A stretch of DNA of 50,522 nucleotides from UBA7359 sp041689615 (lineage in GTDB: Bacteria; Pseudomonadota; Gammaproteobacteria; Eutrophobiales; Eutrophobiaceae): positions 1 through 50,522 of the forward strand of contig JBDNFW010000027.1 of the NCBI GenBank assembly GCA_041689615.1. The letters are read 5' to 3'. The notes below the pieces were generated by a model that was not told the DNA's origin, ran no database searches, and saw nothing but the letters and a program-made list of their open reading frames with translations. Both the position numbers and the translations under genes were made by a program. The stretch's first letter is position 1, and each line of letters starts with the position of its first letter. Positions 16,507-23,859 of this stretch are shown here, piece after piece.

Positions 16507-16557
16507 ATATCTCTATAGAGATATCTCTTTTGGATAGAATTGTTTGACTTGTATAAT
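16507..16557 (+). promoter_or_regulatory. Palindromic operator and promoter ahead of the CHASE kinase
   Basis: 16507-16524 is a perfect 18-bp palindrome, ATATCTCTA followed by its complement. It ends 5 bases before a TTGGAT -35 element (16530-16535), with TATAAT at 16552-16557 after a 16-bp spacer. The position just upstream of -35 fits an activator site; the LuxR-type regulator at 15179 is the obvious candidate binder (inference). It also lies about 84 bp upstream of the divergent SRPBCC gene. Confidence 0.55.
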
Positions 16558-16585
16558 TTTTAAATTCACTTAAGTTCTATTAGCT

Positions 16586-18403
16586 ATGCGCCTGTTAAAA
16601 CTAATTTCAGCTAATAAATACCTCATTATATCGACATTCGTGCTTTTGCTTGGCCTGATATTAAGCCTACTGGGAAGCAAATTTTTATTTGAATACACAC
16701 GGGAACAACAGCAACTCTGGATAGAACGTAACGCTGAAGCTCATTCTGAACAACTTCAGGTCAGTATTACAACGGCAATAAATACTCTTTCTTCAATTTC
16801 TGCTTTTTTTCAGGTTCATGAGAATATTAATCAAGATCGTTTTTCGAGATTTGTTGAATCTGATGCTGCTATAAAAACAGGGATATTAGCACTTGCCTGG
16901 GTTCCCAGAATCACGCATGAACAACGAGATCAATTTGAGATTGATCAAAATAAAATCTTACGCGGCTATCGGAGTATTACTGAAGTGAATGGTCATGGAC
17001 TAATCGTGCCTGCACAAAAACGTGATGAATACTTCCCTATCCAAAATCTATTTGCCAATCGTGATACCGAACTATTTATTGGATTAAACCTTACTGCCAG
17101 ACCTAGCATGAGAGAAAGTATTGATGAGGCAATGATATCGGGGAAATTGTTTGCAACTCAGGCTAAAACAAATTCTAAAAGGAAAACGTTTCAAGCTTAT
17201 TTTCCTGTTTATGATCTCGACGATAAATCAGATCCAGAAAAAAATGACCCGAAAAAAATCATGGGTTTTGCCATGGGTTTATTTGATATTGATGTACTCG
17301 TAAAGAACACTTTTCAAAATACAAAATCAGTCACCCTCCTTTTATTTGATGTAGATAGTAAGAAAACAAATCAGCTTATCAGTAAGTCAAAAACGGAATA
17401 TCTGGATTCACTGGATCTTAATAACATTCATGATTTAAATAAACTAACTGTGCCTTACTGGACACATTATTTTGATGTTGGCAATAGAACCTGGCTCGGT
17501 GTTTTTCTATCTGAAAATATTAATGAAAGTAATAGTAAAACATGGCTACCTTATCTTGGCTTGTTTTTAGGTTTATTAATTACATCGCTACTTGCCATCT
17601 ATCTTTTTATTGCTCTGCTACGCGGCAAACAGATACATAAATTAGAGCATCAACTGGATGGATCAGAGCAATTGTTAACCAGCCAGAGAAACGCTTTAAA
17701 TGAACAGTCACAACTGTCTCGAAAATTTGAAACTGAAAGTGTTGAGAAAACAAGATTTCTACATGCTTTGGGACACGATCTGAGACAACCACTTAGTACT
17801 CTGGGTCTTTATTTAGCACAACTTAAGTTTGAAAAAGAAGATAAGAACAAACAGGTACTTGAAAAAACAAAGTTAACATTGAAGTCGTTAAATCATATGT
17901 TTGAGTCCATGCTGGAAATGACACGTTTAGAAGCGGGCACGATTCAAACTGATATAATGAACATTGACTTAAGGATATTATTTCAAAGTCTTCAGGAAGA
18001 GTTTGAGTTACCCCTTAAAAATAAAGGATTAGAACTTCATACGCGCTGCAATGACTATCTTGTTTATTCCGATCCTGTTTTATTGGAAGCGATACTTCGA
18101 AACCTCCTTATCAATGCGATAAAATTTACTGATAAAGGCAAAATACTTTTAGCCTCTCGAAGCCAGAATAAACAAACCATTATCTATGTAATGGATACAG
18201 GTCAGGGAATAGATGAATATAAAATTGACGATATATTTAAACCTTATACGCGAGGTGATGCTATTTCTAACGAAATCGGCTTGGGCTTAGGACTTGCCAT
18301 TGTCATGCATGCGGTGGACTTACTTGGCTATAAGTTAGACATTAGCTCTAAAATAGACAGTGGAACCTGTTTTCGGTTAATAATCGACAAATATCCTGTT
18401 TGA
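16586..18403 (+). CDS. CHASE-domain sensor histidine kinase
   Basis: A 605-residue membrane kinase. A first membrane helix (about 12-34) and a CHASE domain (about 70-240: LAWVPRITHEQRDQFE, RDTELFIGLNL, MGFAMGLFDIDVLV) face the periplasm, followed by a second helix (about 325-347), a short coiled coil and the kinase core. H-box FLHALGHDLRQPL has the phospho-acceptor His397; N-box ILRNLLINAIKFT, G1 MDTGQGID and G2 IGLGLGLAI are intact. There is no C-terminal receiver domain, unlike many HDLRQPL hybrid kinases, so phosphotransfer must go to a separate protein, likely the regulator at 15179. CHASE domains sense small extracellular molecules; the ligand is unknown. Confidence 0.92.
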   Translation: MRLLKLISANKYLIISTFVLLLGLILSLLGSKFLFEYTREQQQLWIERNAEAHSEQLQVSITTAINTLSSISAFFQVHENINQDRFSRFVESDAAIKTGILALAWVPRITHEQRDQFEIDQNKILRGYRSITEVNGHGLIVPAQKRDEYFPIQNLFANRDTELFIGLNLTARPSMRESIDEAMISGKLFATQAKTNSKRKTFQAYFPVYDLDDKSDPEKNDPKKIMGFAMGLFDIDVLVKNTFQNTKSVTLLLFDVDSKKTNQLISKSKTEYLDSLDLNNIHDLNKLTVPYWTHYFDVGNRTWLGVFLSENINESNSKTWLPYLGLFLGLLITSLLAIYLFIALLRGKQIHKLEHQLDGSEQLLTSQRNALNEQSQLSRKFETESVEKTRFLHALGHDLRQPLSTLGLYLAQLKFEKEDKNKQVLEKTKLTLKSLNHMFESMLEMTRLEAGTIQTDIMNIDLRILFQSLQEEFELPLKNKGLELHTRCNDYLVYSDPVLLEAILRNLLINAIKFTDKGKILLASRSQNKQTIIYVMDTGQGIDEYKIDDIFKPYTRGDAISNEIGLGLGLAIVMHAVDLLGYKLDISSKIDSGTCFRLIIDKYPV

Positions 18404-18460
18404 TTAAAACTGATTTAACCTGTAAAACTAAAACAATATAATGATAAATAAAGTAATTTT

Positions 18461-19015
18461 ATGAACGACACAAAAGAAACACAAAACCCGATCGAAAATG
18501 TTGTTATTTCCCAATCCGTCGCTATTTTAATAGACGGCAATAATATTGAACGTAGCATTCACACGGAAGCGAATGATTCCAATACCATGCTTAACTTTGA
18601 TGCATTGATTCCAAAATTATTAGTCAACCGCGGTTTAAGTCGCCTTGTCTATTTTCGCGAAGGAAAACACATTTCCAATAAACTACAGGAACGCCTGCAT
18701 AATTTTTATCACGGCTCGGTCAGACCTTGTCATAAAAGCGCGGATATTCCACTTTCAATCTTTGCCATTCAGGTTGCTGCCAAAGTTGATACCATTATTA
18801 TTATGTCCGGTGATGCCGACTATATCGAACTGGTTCGCCACCTGAAATCAGAAGGCGTTCGAGTTGAGATAGCCGCTGTTTTAAGTACAACTTCACGCTT
18901 CATAATGGAAGAAGTTGACTATTTCCATGAAATCACAAAAGAAGACTGGTTTACGCTACCGACAAAGAAACCACAGAGTCGCCGTAATAAAAAAGAAAAC
19001 AAACCTGCGTCTTGA
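18461..19015 (+). CDS. NYN domain protein (LabA-like PIN-fold nuclease)
   Basis: A 184-residue protein with an NYN/LabA domain at about 18-160. Acidic active-site pieces: VAILIDGNNIERS, a central KSADIPLS and IIIMSGDADYIELVRHLKSE; the second central acidic residue normally in the L-A-V-D helix appears replaced (SIFAIQVA), so metal coordination may be altered. NYN proteins are predicted RNases linked to RNA processing. The C-terminus is short, basic and probably disordered (RRNKKENK). It follows the CHASE kinase after 57 bp. A second NYN gene is at 47600. Confidence 0.85.
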   Translation: MNDTKETQNPIENVVISQSVAILIDGNNIERSIHTEANDSNTMLNFDALIPKLLVNRGLSRLVYFREGKHISNKLQERLHNFYHGSVRPCHKSADIPLSIFAIQVAAKVDTIIIMSGDADYIELVRHLKSEGVRVEIAAVLSTTSRFIMEEVDYFHEITKEDWFTLPTKKPQSRRNKKENKPAS

Positions 19016-19028
19016 TATTGGAGATGAC

Positions 19029-19069
19029 TTGATCCAGATCAATATTCTTTACCCACCATTTTTTAGACT
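19029..19069 (+). promoter_or_regulatory. FNR/ANR-type box and -10 element upstream of cytochrome gene 19099
   Basis: TTGATCCAGATCAA at 19029-19042 is a perfect TTGAT-N4-ATCAA site. A TAGACT -10 element (19064-19069) puts the predicted transcription start near 19077 and the box centre at about -41.5, the class II activation position for FNR. The ATG follows about 22 bases later. Confidence 0.7.
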
Positions 19070-19098
19070 AAAAAAATAAATTTAAGCATGGGACATAT

Positions 19099-19584
19099 AT
19101 GAAATTATCGCTAGCGTTGTTGTTACTTCTAATACTTTTATTCGCAGCTGTATTCATCTATAACAATCAAAATAACAATGTCAGCCCTGAAGAAGATCAG
19201 TATTTACTTCATGCTGAATCAAGTGAACGCTTATTAAAAATAATGCAGCACATCTCTCCGATAGCGGGTGATAAAAGTATAGCTGAATCAAAAAGTCTTA
19301 CCGAAGGAGACACGACTGATTTAATCGAAGCCGTTGAAGAATTACTTTTCTATGCTGAATTAATGTCGATAAAAGTACCCGCAACTGAGCTGGAAGAAAG
19401 TAAAGGTGTGATTTTTAGTGCTATGGCAAGCAAGCTCTATAGTGAAGCAATAAATATTCAACAGCTTACAAAAAATTACGATCTAGACAGTACCGACTAT
19501 TCTCAAAAACAAATTCTCGATGATGCATTTAGACGTTTGAGTCAAACTTGCACCGCTTGCCACCAGCTATTCCGTGATAACTAA
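19099..19584 (+). CDS. Cytochrome c'/c-556-like haem protein, membrane anchored
   Basis: A 161-residue protein with an N-terminal hydrophobic helix (LALLLLLILLFAAVFIYN) serving as signal or anchor, then a helical body and a single haem motif at the very end, TCTACHQLFRDN (C-x-x-C-H about residues 152-156). The extreme C-terminal C-x-A-C-H-x-x-F-R is the signature of four-helix cytochromes c' and c-556. Cytochromes c' bind NO and CO; that role is inferred here. A perfect FNR box is upstream and a strong terminator follows, so this is a monocistronic anaerobic or NO-responsive gene. It has a paralogue at 34255. Confidence 0.8.
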   Translation: MKLSLALLLLLILLFAAVFIYNNQNNNVSPEEDQYLLHAESSERLLKIMQHISPIAGDKSIAESKSLTEGDTTDLIEAVEELLFYAELMSIKVPATELEESKGVIFSAMASKLYSEAINIQQLTKNYDLDSTDYSQKQILDDAFRRLSQTCTACHQLFRDN

Positions 19585-19617
19585 ACACACATAATCCTTC
19601 AATTCCCTTTAATCGAA

Positions 19618-19649
19618 TACTGTAAATAAACAATATTTACAGTAATTTT
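19618..19649 (+). terminator. Hairpin terminator after the cytochrome gene
   Basis: Perfect 11-bp arms at 19618-19628 (TACTGTAAATA) and 19634-19644 around loop AACAA, followed by ATTTT. It lies 34 bases past the stop codon. Confidence 0.75.
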
Positions 19650-19723
19650 CGCGTTTTCCCCCTCAAGAAATGGCTATTTCTGTCGATAGTTATTAATACC
19701 ACCAGAAATCTTTACAGGTAGAA

Positions 19724-20650
19724 ATGACTATGACTCAACGAATACTTTACATACTTGTGCCGGACACTAATATCAGCCCCTTTGACGTTACATTGGCTGC
19801 TGATGCCGGATTTACACAAATCTTACCGTTTACCGGTGTCAAAACTGATGATGTTGTAGGATTAGTTCAGGATGCTATATTTTGCCGACCACCTGGGCGC
19901 TTTAATGATACCGGTATTTTTCTTGGCGGACGTGATGTTCACGTGGCAACAGACATGTTTCTAAATGCTAAAAAAGCTATGGTTGGCCCATTCCAGGTTG
20001 GTGTATTTGTAGACCCAAACGGGGCATATACAACAGCTGCCAGCATTGTTGCCTTGGTTGAACAGGCTGTGCTCAAAAGAACAGGCGGAAACTTAAAAGG
20101 ACGTAATGTTTCTGTTTTTGGTTGTGGCCCGGTTGGTTTATCTACGGCCATATTAACTGCACAACAAGGTGCTACTACAACACTTTGCCAACTCACTGCA
20201 GACGATGACGAAAAAACGGCGAAACGCTTCTGCGAACGATACAACGTGAAAGTTGAATGGGCTAGCGCTCAAACTCATATTCAAAAAGCGGCTGTACTTA
20301 AGGAAACAGAAATCGCCATCTGTTCTGCTAAAGCGGGTATTCGTATTCTAGAAAAAGAAGAGCTGGATTTTGCAGAAAAACTGCTAGTTGCGGCGGACAC
20401 CAATGCCGTACCACCAACAGGCATTGAAGGTATTGAAGCCAACGATAAATTTAAACCTATAGAAATGGCGAAAAGCACATTTTGGGGTATCGGTTCGCTA
20501 GCGATAGGCAATCTGAAATACAAAACTCAATATGGATTGCTTGTAAAAATGCAGCAATCAGAAAAAGCAGCGCTACTTGATTTTAAAGATGCATATGAAT
20601 TTGCACTATCAGAATTACGTAGTGCTAATGAAAAGAAAAATGCTGCCTAA
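19724..20650 (+). CDS. mtdB: NAD(P)-dependent methylene-tetrahydromethanopterin dehydrogenase (MtdB-type)
   Basis: A 308-residue cytoplasmic enzyme of the MtdB family, which oxidises methylene-H4MPT to methenyl-H4MPT in formaldehyde oxidation. N-terminal H4MPT domain: SPFDVTLAADAGFTQILPF, VQDAIFCRPPGRFNDTGIFL, GGRDVHVATDMF and VFVDPNGAYTTAAS, the last being highly typical. The dinucleotide domain begins at about residue 125 with GRNVSVFGCGPVGLSTAIL. No fae, mch, fhc or mptG genes are near it in the window, so the pathway partners must be elsewhere or the enzyme works outside the usual cluster. Either of two ATGs six bases apart could be used. A 13-bp hairpin follows. Confidence 0.8.
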   Translation: MTMTQRILYILVPDTNISPFDVTLAADAGFTQILPFTGVKTDDVVGLVQDAIFCRPPGRFNDTGIFLGGRDVHVATDMFLNAKKAMVGPFQVGVFVDPNGAYTTAASIVALVEQAVLKRTGGNLKGRNVSVFGCGPVGLSTAILTAQQGATTTLCQLTADDDEKTAKRFCERYNVKVEWASAQTHIQKAAVLKETEIAICSAKAGIRILEKEELDFAEKLLVAADTNAVPPTGIEGIEANDKFKPIEMAKSTFWGIGSLAIGNLKYKTQYGLLVKMQQSEKAALLDFKDAYEFALSELRSANEKKNAA

Positions 20651-20662
20651 ATAACATATCGT

Positions 20663-20693
20663 GTGACTAATTCAATTTGTTTGAATTAGTCAC
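20663..20693. terminator. Perfect 13-bp hairpin shared by convergent genes
   Basis: GTGACTAATTCAA at 20663-20675 pairs perfectly with 20681-20693 around loop TTTGT. It lies 13 bases after the mtdB stop and covers the stop codon of the convergent Rap1a-like gene. There is no long T-run on either side, so it may act as a mRNA-end stabiliser as much as a terminator. Confidence 0.55.
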
Positions 20694-21036
20694 ATGGATA
20701 TTTTTCGACCAATATCTCGCCCGCTGATATTTCCGCAGATTTGTTTTGTAATTCCGGTTGTGATTTTAATCCCTCAATCACTTCTCTAGCTAGTGACTCT
20801 GGTTCTTTTCCATCTGGCAAACATACCCGTGGAATTTCAGAATCTTTACCATGATGACAATCGCAAGGTGTGACATACCAGACACACATCATTGCTTCTG
20901 GGCCTTGAAAACCATTTTTCAATGCATCTTCACACGCTTCTAATAAGTTCGCACCAGTTGGAGCAGCCAGTACATTTGTACTCATACATAGAAAAAATAC
21001 CCCCCATTTCAGGTTTTTCATAAAAAAATGCGTCAT
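20686..21036 (-). CDS. Secreted Rap1a/Tai-like family protein
   Basis: A 116-residue protein with a signal peptide (about residues 7-25, ending VLAA-PT) and a cysteine-rich mature part: ANLLEACEDALKN, MMCVWYVTPCDCHHGK, PRVCLPDGKEPESLAREVIE and the terminal VEKYPCD. This is the Rap1a/Tai pattern, known as type VI secretion immunity proteins in Serratia, though most members are stand-alone. No T6SS or effector gene is adjacent, so an immunity role is not supported here. The CDCHHGK motif is unlike typical members and could bind metal. The start may be five codons later (21021). Confidence 0.65.
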   Translation of the reverse strand: MTHFFMKNLKWGVFFLCMSTNVLAAPTGANLLEACEDALKNGFQGPEAMMCVWYVTPCDCHHGKDSEIPRVCLPDGKEPESLAREVIEGLKSQPELQNKSAEISAGEILVEKYPCD

Positions 21037-21115
21037 AAATTTGAATTATTGAAATTATATACGCATAGTAGCGCTTCATAAAAAATAGACAACACAATCA
21101 TTATTGGAGAACCCC

Positions 21116-21598
21116 ATGCAATTAGTAAAAGATAAAGTCGCAGTATTAAACTACACCTTAAAAAATAAAGATGGCGAAGTTATCGATGAATCTAATGATG
21201 GTTCGTTTACCTATTTACATGGCGCAAGAAATATTATTCCTGGCCTGGAAAACGCATTAGAAGCCAAACAGACTGGTGATAAAACCAGTGTCGTGATTGA
21301 ACCGAAAGATGCCTATGGCGAACGCGACCTTGAACATATACAACGCGTACCGTTAAGCATGTTCCCGCCAGATGTAGAAATAACAGAAGGCATGCAATTC
21401 GAATCAGATGCAGAAAATGGTGAACCCATTATCGTAACCGTAACTGCAATAGATTCAGGTGAAGTAGTGGTTGATGGCAACCATCCGATGGCCGGCATAC
21501 AACTCCATTTTGATGTAGAACTTATTGAAGTTCGAGATGCCACCGAGCAAGAATTACAGCATGGCCACGTACATGGCCCACACGGACATGATCATTAA
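21116..21598 (+). CDS. slyD: FKBP-type peptidyl-prolyl isomerase, SlyD-like
   Basis: A 160-residue SlyD-type prolyl isomerase/chaperone. FKBP core: VAVLNYTLKNKDGEVIDES, FTYLHGARNIIPGLENAL, VVIEPKDAYGERD; the inserted-in-flap chaperone domain runs about 70-125, and the fold closes with GNHPMAGIQLHFDVELIEVR. The C-terminus is His-rich (HGHVHGPHGHDH), a nickel-binding tail shorter than that of E. coli SlyD. I start at ATG 21116; an upstream TTG would include the GGAG ribosome site. Its stop overlaps the HopJ gene start (TAATG), so they are coupled. Confidence 0.92.
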   Translation: MQLVKDKVAVLNYTLKNKDGEVIDESNDGSFTYLHGARNIIPGLENALEAKQTGDKTSVVIEPKDAYGERDLEHIQRVPLSMFPPDVEITEGMQFESDAENGEPIIVTVTAIDSGEVVVDGNHPMAGIQLHFDVELIEVRDATEQELQHGHVHGPHGHDH

Positions 21599-21936
21599 TG
21601 GATCTGAAAACCTTTCTGGATAAGTTACGCAGCGAACCGGAATCTATCGAGTTCACGGATACGATTTCAGTCATTGAAGATACTTACGATTACACGCCAA
21701 GTGCTTTTACAAATGGCAATGTGACTAACGAAGCAAGACAAAATGAAGGTTCATGTAAAATTATTGCGTTTGCTCTGCTTAATAAACTAACTAAAGAACA
21801 AACGCTGCACTGCTTTGGAAAATATTATCGTGAAGAAGTGTTAACAGATCCGAAAGGAGATAGTCACCAAAACATTCGTCAATTCATGCAACACGGGTTC
21901 GATAGAATTCAGTTTGAGGATGATCCATTAAATTGA
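21598..21936 (+). CDS. HopJ type III effector-family protein (housekeeping homologue)
   Basis: A 112-residue protein of the HopJ (HopPmaJ) family: LRSEPESIEFTDTISVIEDT, YDYTPSAFTNGNVTNEARQN, EGSCKIIAFALLNKLTKEQT and HQNIRQFMQHGFDRIQFEDD. The name comes from a Pseudomonas effector, but orthologues are widespread in free-living gammaproteobacteria and are not linked to type III secretion; function unknown. One-base overlap with slyD makes co-translation likely. A CATGGATG hairpin starts immediately after the stop. Confidence 0.88.
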   Translation: MDLKTFLDKLRSEPESIEFTDTISVIEDTYDYTPSAFTNGNVTNEARQNEGSCKIIAFALLNKLTKEQTLHCFGKYYREEVLTDPKGDSHQNIRQFMQHGFDRIQFEDDPLN

Positions 21937-21938
21937 CG

Positions 21939-22016
21939 TGCATGGATGCACTAATACTGCCAGTGCACGACTAAAGGGATTTAGGAGGCAGAGCGAAGCA
22001 GGAAGCAAGAGCCGAG
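21939..22016 (+). repeat. Intergenic repeat copy 1: ATGGAT-loop hairpin plus 52-bp dispersed repeat
   Basis: GTGC-ATGGAT-GCAC at 21939-21952 is a small hairpin. A 52-bp segment at 21965-22016 matches 29845-29896 at about 42 of 52 positions, including shared blocks GCACGACT, GCAGGAAGC and AGCCGAG. It fills the gap between convergent genes and codes for nothing evident. Confidence 0.65.
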
Positions 22017-22039
22017 GACGCACAAGAGCAGTGAAAAAC

Positions 22040-22228
22040 TCAAAAGAAAAATAAACAAGCTACCGATAAACCAAAGTAGATAACGATTATGACCCAATAG
22101 TCTCTGGGTTCATCTGCTTTATAAACTGTCCGACCTGATGCTCCATCTTTTGCATACACTTTACCAGTAAACAAACAGTAAGCCGTATAGACAAATACCA
22201 ATAGACCTATCCCTTTAAATGCACCCAT
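22040..22228 (-). CDS. Small two-helix membrane protein
   Basis: A 62-residue protein starting MGAFKGIGLLVFVYTAYCLF with a second helix YWVIIVIYFGLSVACLFFF; the loop is polar (GKVYAKDGASGRTVYKADEP). I recognise the pattern (a GKVYAKDG-type loop between two helices) from small gammaproteobacterial proteins but know no function. ATG at 22228 is chosen because AGGTGA lies just upstream; a longer frame to 22288 would overlap the flavoprotein gene. The upstream flavoprotein stops 18 bp before it, so the two may be co-transcribed. Confidence 0.6.
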   Translation of the reverse strand: MGAFKGIGLLVFVYTAYCLFTGKVYAKDGASGRTVYKADEPRDYWVIIVIYFGLSVACLFFF

Positions 22229-22245
22229 TTTATCACCTGCACTAT

Positions 22246-23448
22246 TTATACAACTAAGCCTGCTACATAAGCTGAAGACCAGGCCCATTGAAAATTATAC
22301 CCGCCCAGATGCCCCGTTACATCCACTGCTTCACCAATAAAATATAAACCTGCCTGTGTTTTGCATTCCATTGTTTTGGAAGACAAACTATCCGTATCCA
22401 CACCGCCCAATGTAACCTCTGCTGTTCGATAGCCTTCTGTACCTGAAGGCTTTAATTCCCAACTAGATAAATTGGCCGTAATCTCTTTCAATATTTTATT
22501 CGGGATATCGGCAATAGTTTTATCACACCAATCAGACCAAAATAAAACTTCGAGTTCTTGCACAAGTTTCTTTGCCAATCGTTGTGATATATAACTACGC
22601 AGTAATAACTTAGGGTTTTCTTTTTTTGTTATATTTATTAATGAATCTATATCATCATCAGGAAACAAGTTAACAAAAATACTCTCGCCTGACTTCCAGT
22701 AACTGGATAATTGCAAAGCAGCGGGACCACTTAAGCCACGGTGCGTAAAAAGAATGTTCTCCTGAAATTGTTTCTTTTCAGTTGATAAAATCACTTCCTG
22801 CGACACACCACTTAATCGTTCAAAAATAACTTTATAATGATCACTAAAGGTAAACGGCACTAATCCGGCTCGAGTAGAAACGACAGGAATATCAAATTTC
22901 TTCGCAATCTTATAAGCAAAGTTGCTCGCACCCATTTTCGGAATAGATAAGCCACCCGACGCAATCACCAGACTTTGTGATTCAAATTTACCCATATTAG
23001 ATTCCAATTTAAACCTCGCATTAGTCTCATTATCTTCTGCAAGAGTGTTAACCGAAGTAACTTCACAATCTTTACGAATCTGTACACCCGTTTGATCACA
23101 TTCTTTCAACAACATCGCCAGAATTTCTTTGGCCGAACCTTTGCAAAACAATTGACCATGATCCCGTTCTTCATAAGCAATACCATGCTTTTCAACCAGC
23201 GAGATGAAATCCCATTGTGTATACCGACTTAAAGCAGATTTACAAAAATGTGGATTCCTTGAAAGAAAACAATCAGGTTCGATATTCAGATTAGTGAAAT
23301 TACAGCGGCCGCCACCGGACATCAGGATTTTCTTGCCTACTTTATTACTACTATCCAATACCAATACGCGGCGACCACGTTGAGCTGAAGTAATGGCGCA
23401 CAGCAAGCCGGAAGCGCCACCGCCAACAATAATGACATTATTGTTCAT
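22246..23448 (-). CDS. NAD(P)/FAD-dependent oxidoreductase of the YhiN/HI0933 family
   Basis: A 400-residue flavoprotein. The N-terminal dinucleotide fold is IIVGGGASGLLCAITSAQRG; further family marks are KKILMSGGGRCNFTNLNIEP, AYEERDHGQLFCKGSAKEIL, SLVIASGGLSIPKMGASNFA, the TEGYRTAEVTLGGVDTDSL segment and the ending GLYFIGEAVDVTGHLGGYNF QWAW. This is the YhiN/HI0933 group, sometimes annotated aminoacetone oxidase or BaiN; the true substrate is unsettled. Length is normal. It lies 24 bp downstream of the ppnP stop on the same strand. Confidence 0.92.
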   Translation of the reverse strand: MNNNVIIVGGGASGLLCAITSAQRGRRVLVLDSSNKVGKKILMSGGGRCNFTNLNIEPDCFLSRNPHFCKSALSRYTQWDFISLVEKHGIAYEERDHGQLFCKGSAKEILAMLLKECDQTGVQIRKDCEVTSVNTLAEDNETNARFKLESNMGKFESQSLVIASGGLSIPKMGASNFAYKIAKKFDIPVVSTRAGLVPFTFSDHYKVIFERLSGVSQEVILSTEKKQFQENILFTHRGLSGPAALQLSSYWKSGESIFVNLFPDDDIDSLINITKKENPKLLLRSYISQRLAKKLVQELEVLFWSDWCDKTIADIPNKILKEITANLSSWELKPSGTEGYRTAEVTLGGVDTDSLSSKTMECKTQAGLYFIGEAVDVTGHLGGYNFQWAWSSAYVAGLVV

Positions 23449-23472
23449 TCCTTAAATAGTCTGTTTAATTAA

Positions 23473-23787
23473 TCATTGAATGAATGAACAACAATAATCT
23501 GTTATTTCTAAAGCGCGAATATCAAATGAAGAATTTCCGGGAACATTAAATTCACCGCCCGCCTCTACTTTCTTCCAATCATCGTTCTCATCCCAACGAT
23601 ACTCAGCAACACCTTGTGTTATCAGCATATGTTCCGGTGCATCGGTATTAAAATGATATTCACCTGGCAATAATAAACCGAGAGTCTTTTTTGAACCATC
23701 CGGAAAAATAATTGTTCTGCTACTGACCTTGCCATCAAAATAGATATTCGCTTCGATTACGACCGAAACTTGATCAAATGTACTCAC
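23473..23787 (-). CDS. ppnP: Pyrimidine/purine nucleoside phosphorylase PpnP
   Basis: A 104-residue cupin-fold enzyme matching PpnP (YaiE, formerly DUF1255), which cleaves several nucleosides with phosphate to give ribose-1-phosphate and a free base. Hallmarks: VVIEANIYFDGKVSSRTIIF, GSKKTLGLLLPGEYHFNTDA, EHMLITQGVAEYRW and the end PGNSSFDIRALEITDYCCSF. Length is exactly that expected. It lies upstream of the flavoprotein gene and is divergent from the desulfhydrase at 23860. Confidence 0.93.
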   Translation of the reverse strand: MSTFDQVSVVIEANIYFDGKVSSRTIIFPDGSKKTLGLLLPGEYHFNTDAPEHMLITQGVAEYRWDENDDWKKVEAGGEFNVPGNSSFDIRALEITDYCCSFIQ

Positions 23788-23859
23788 GTTAATACTCCAA
23801 ATGGAAGATAAAAGAATCTGTATAATACCGTATAATTTTCAAAAACATTAAATTCAACG

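Noticed and set aside
21598..21936. Type III secretion effector
   Set aside because: HopJ homologues are common in free-living species and there are no secretion genes here.
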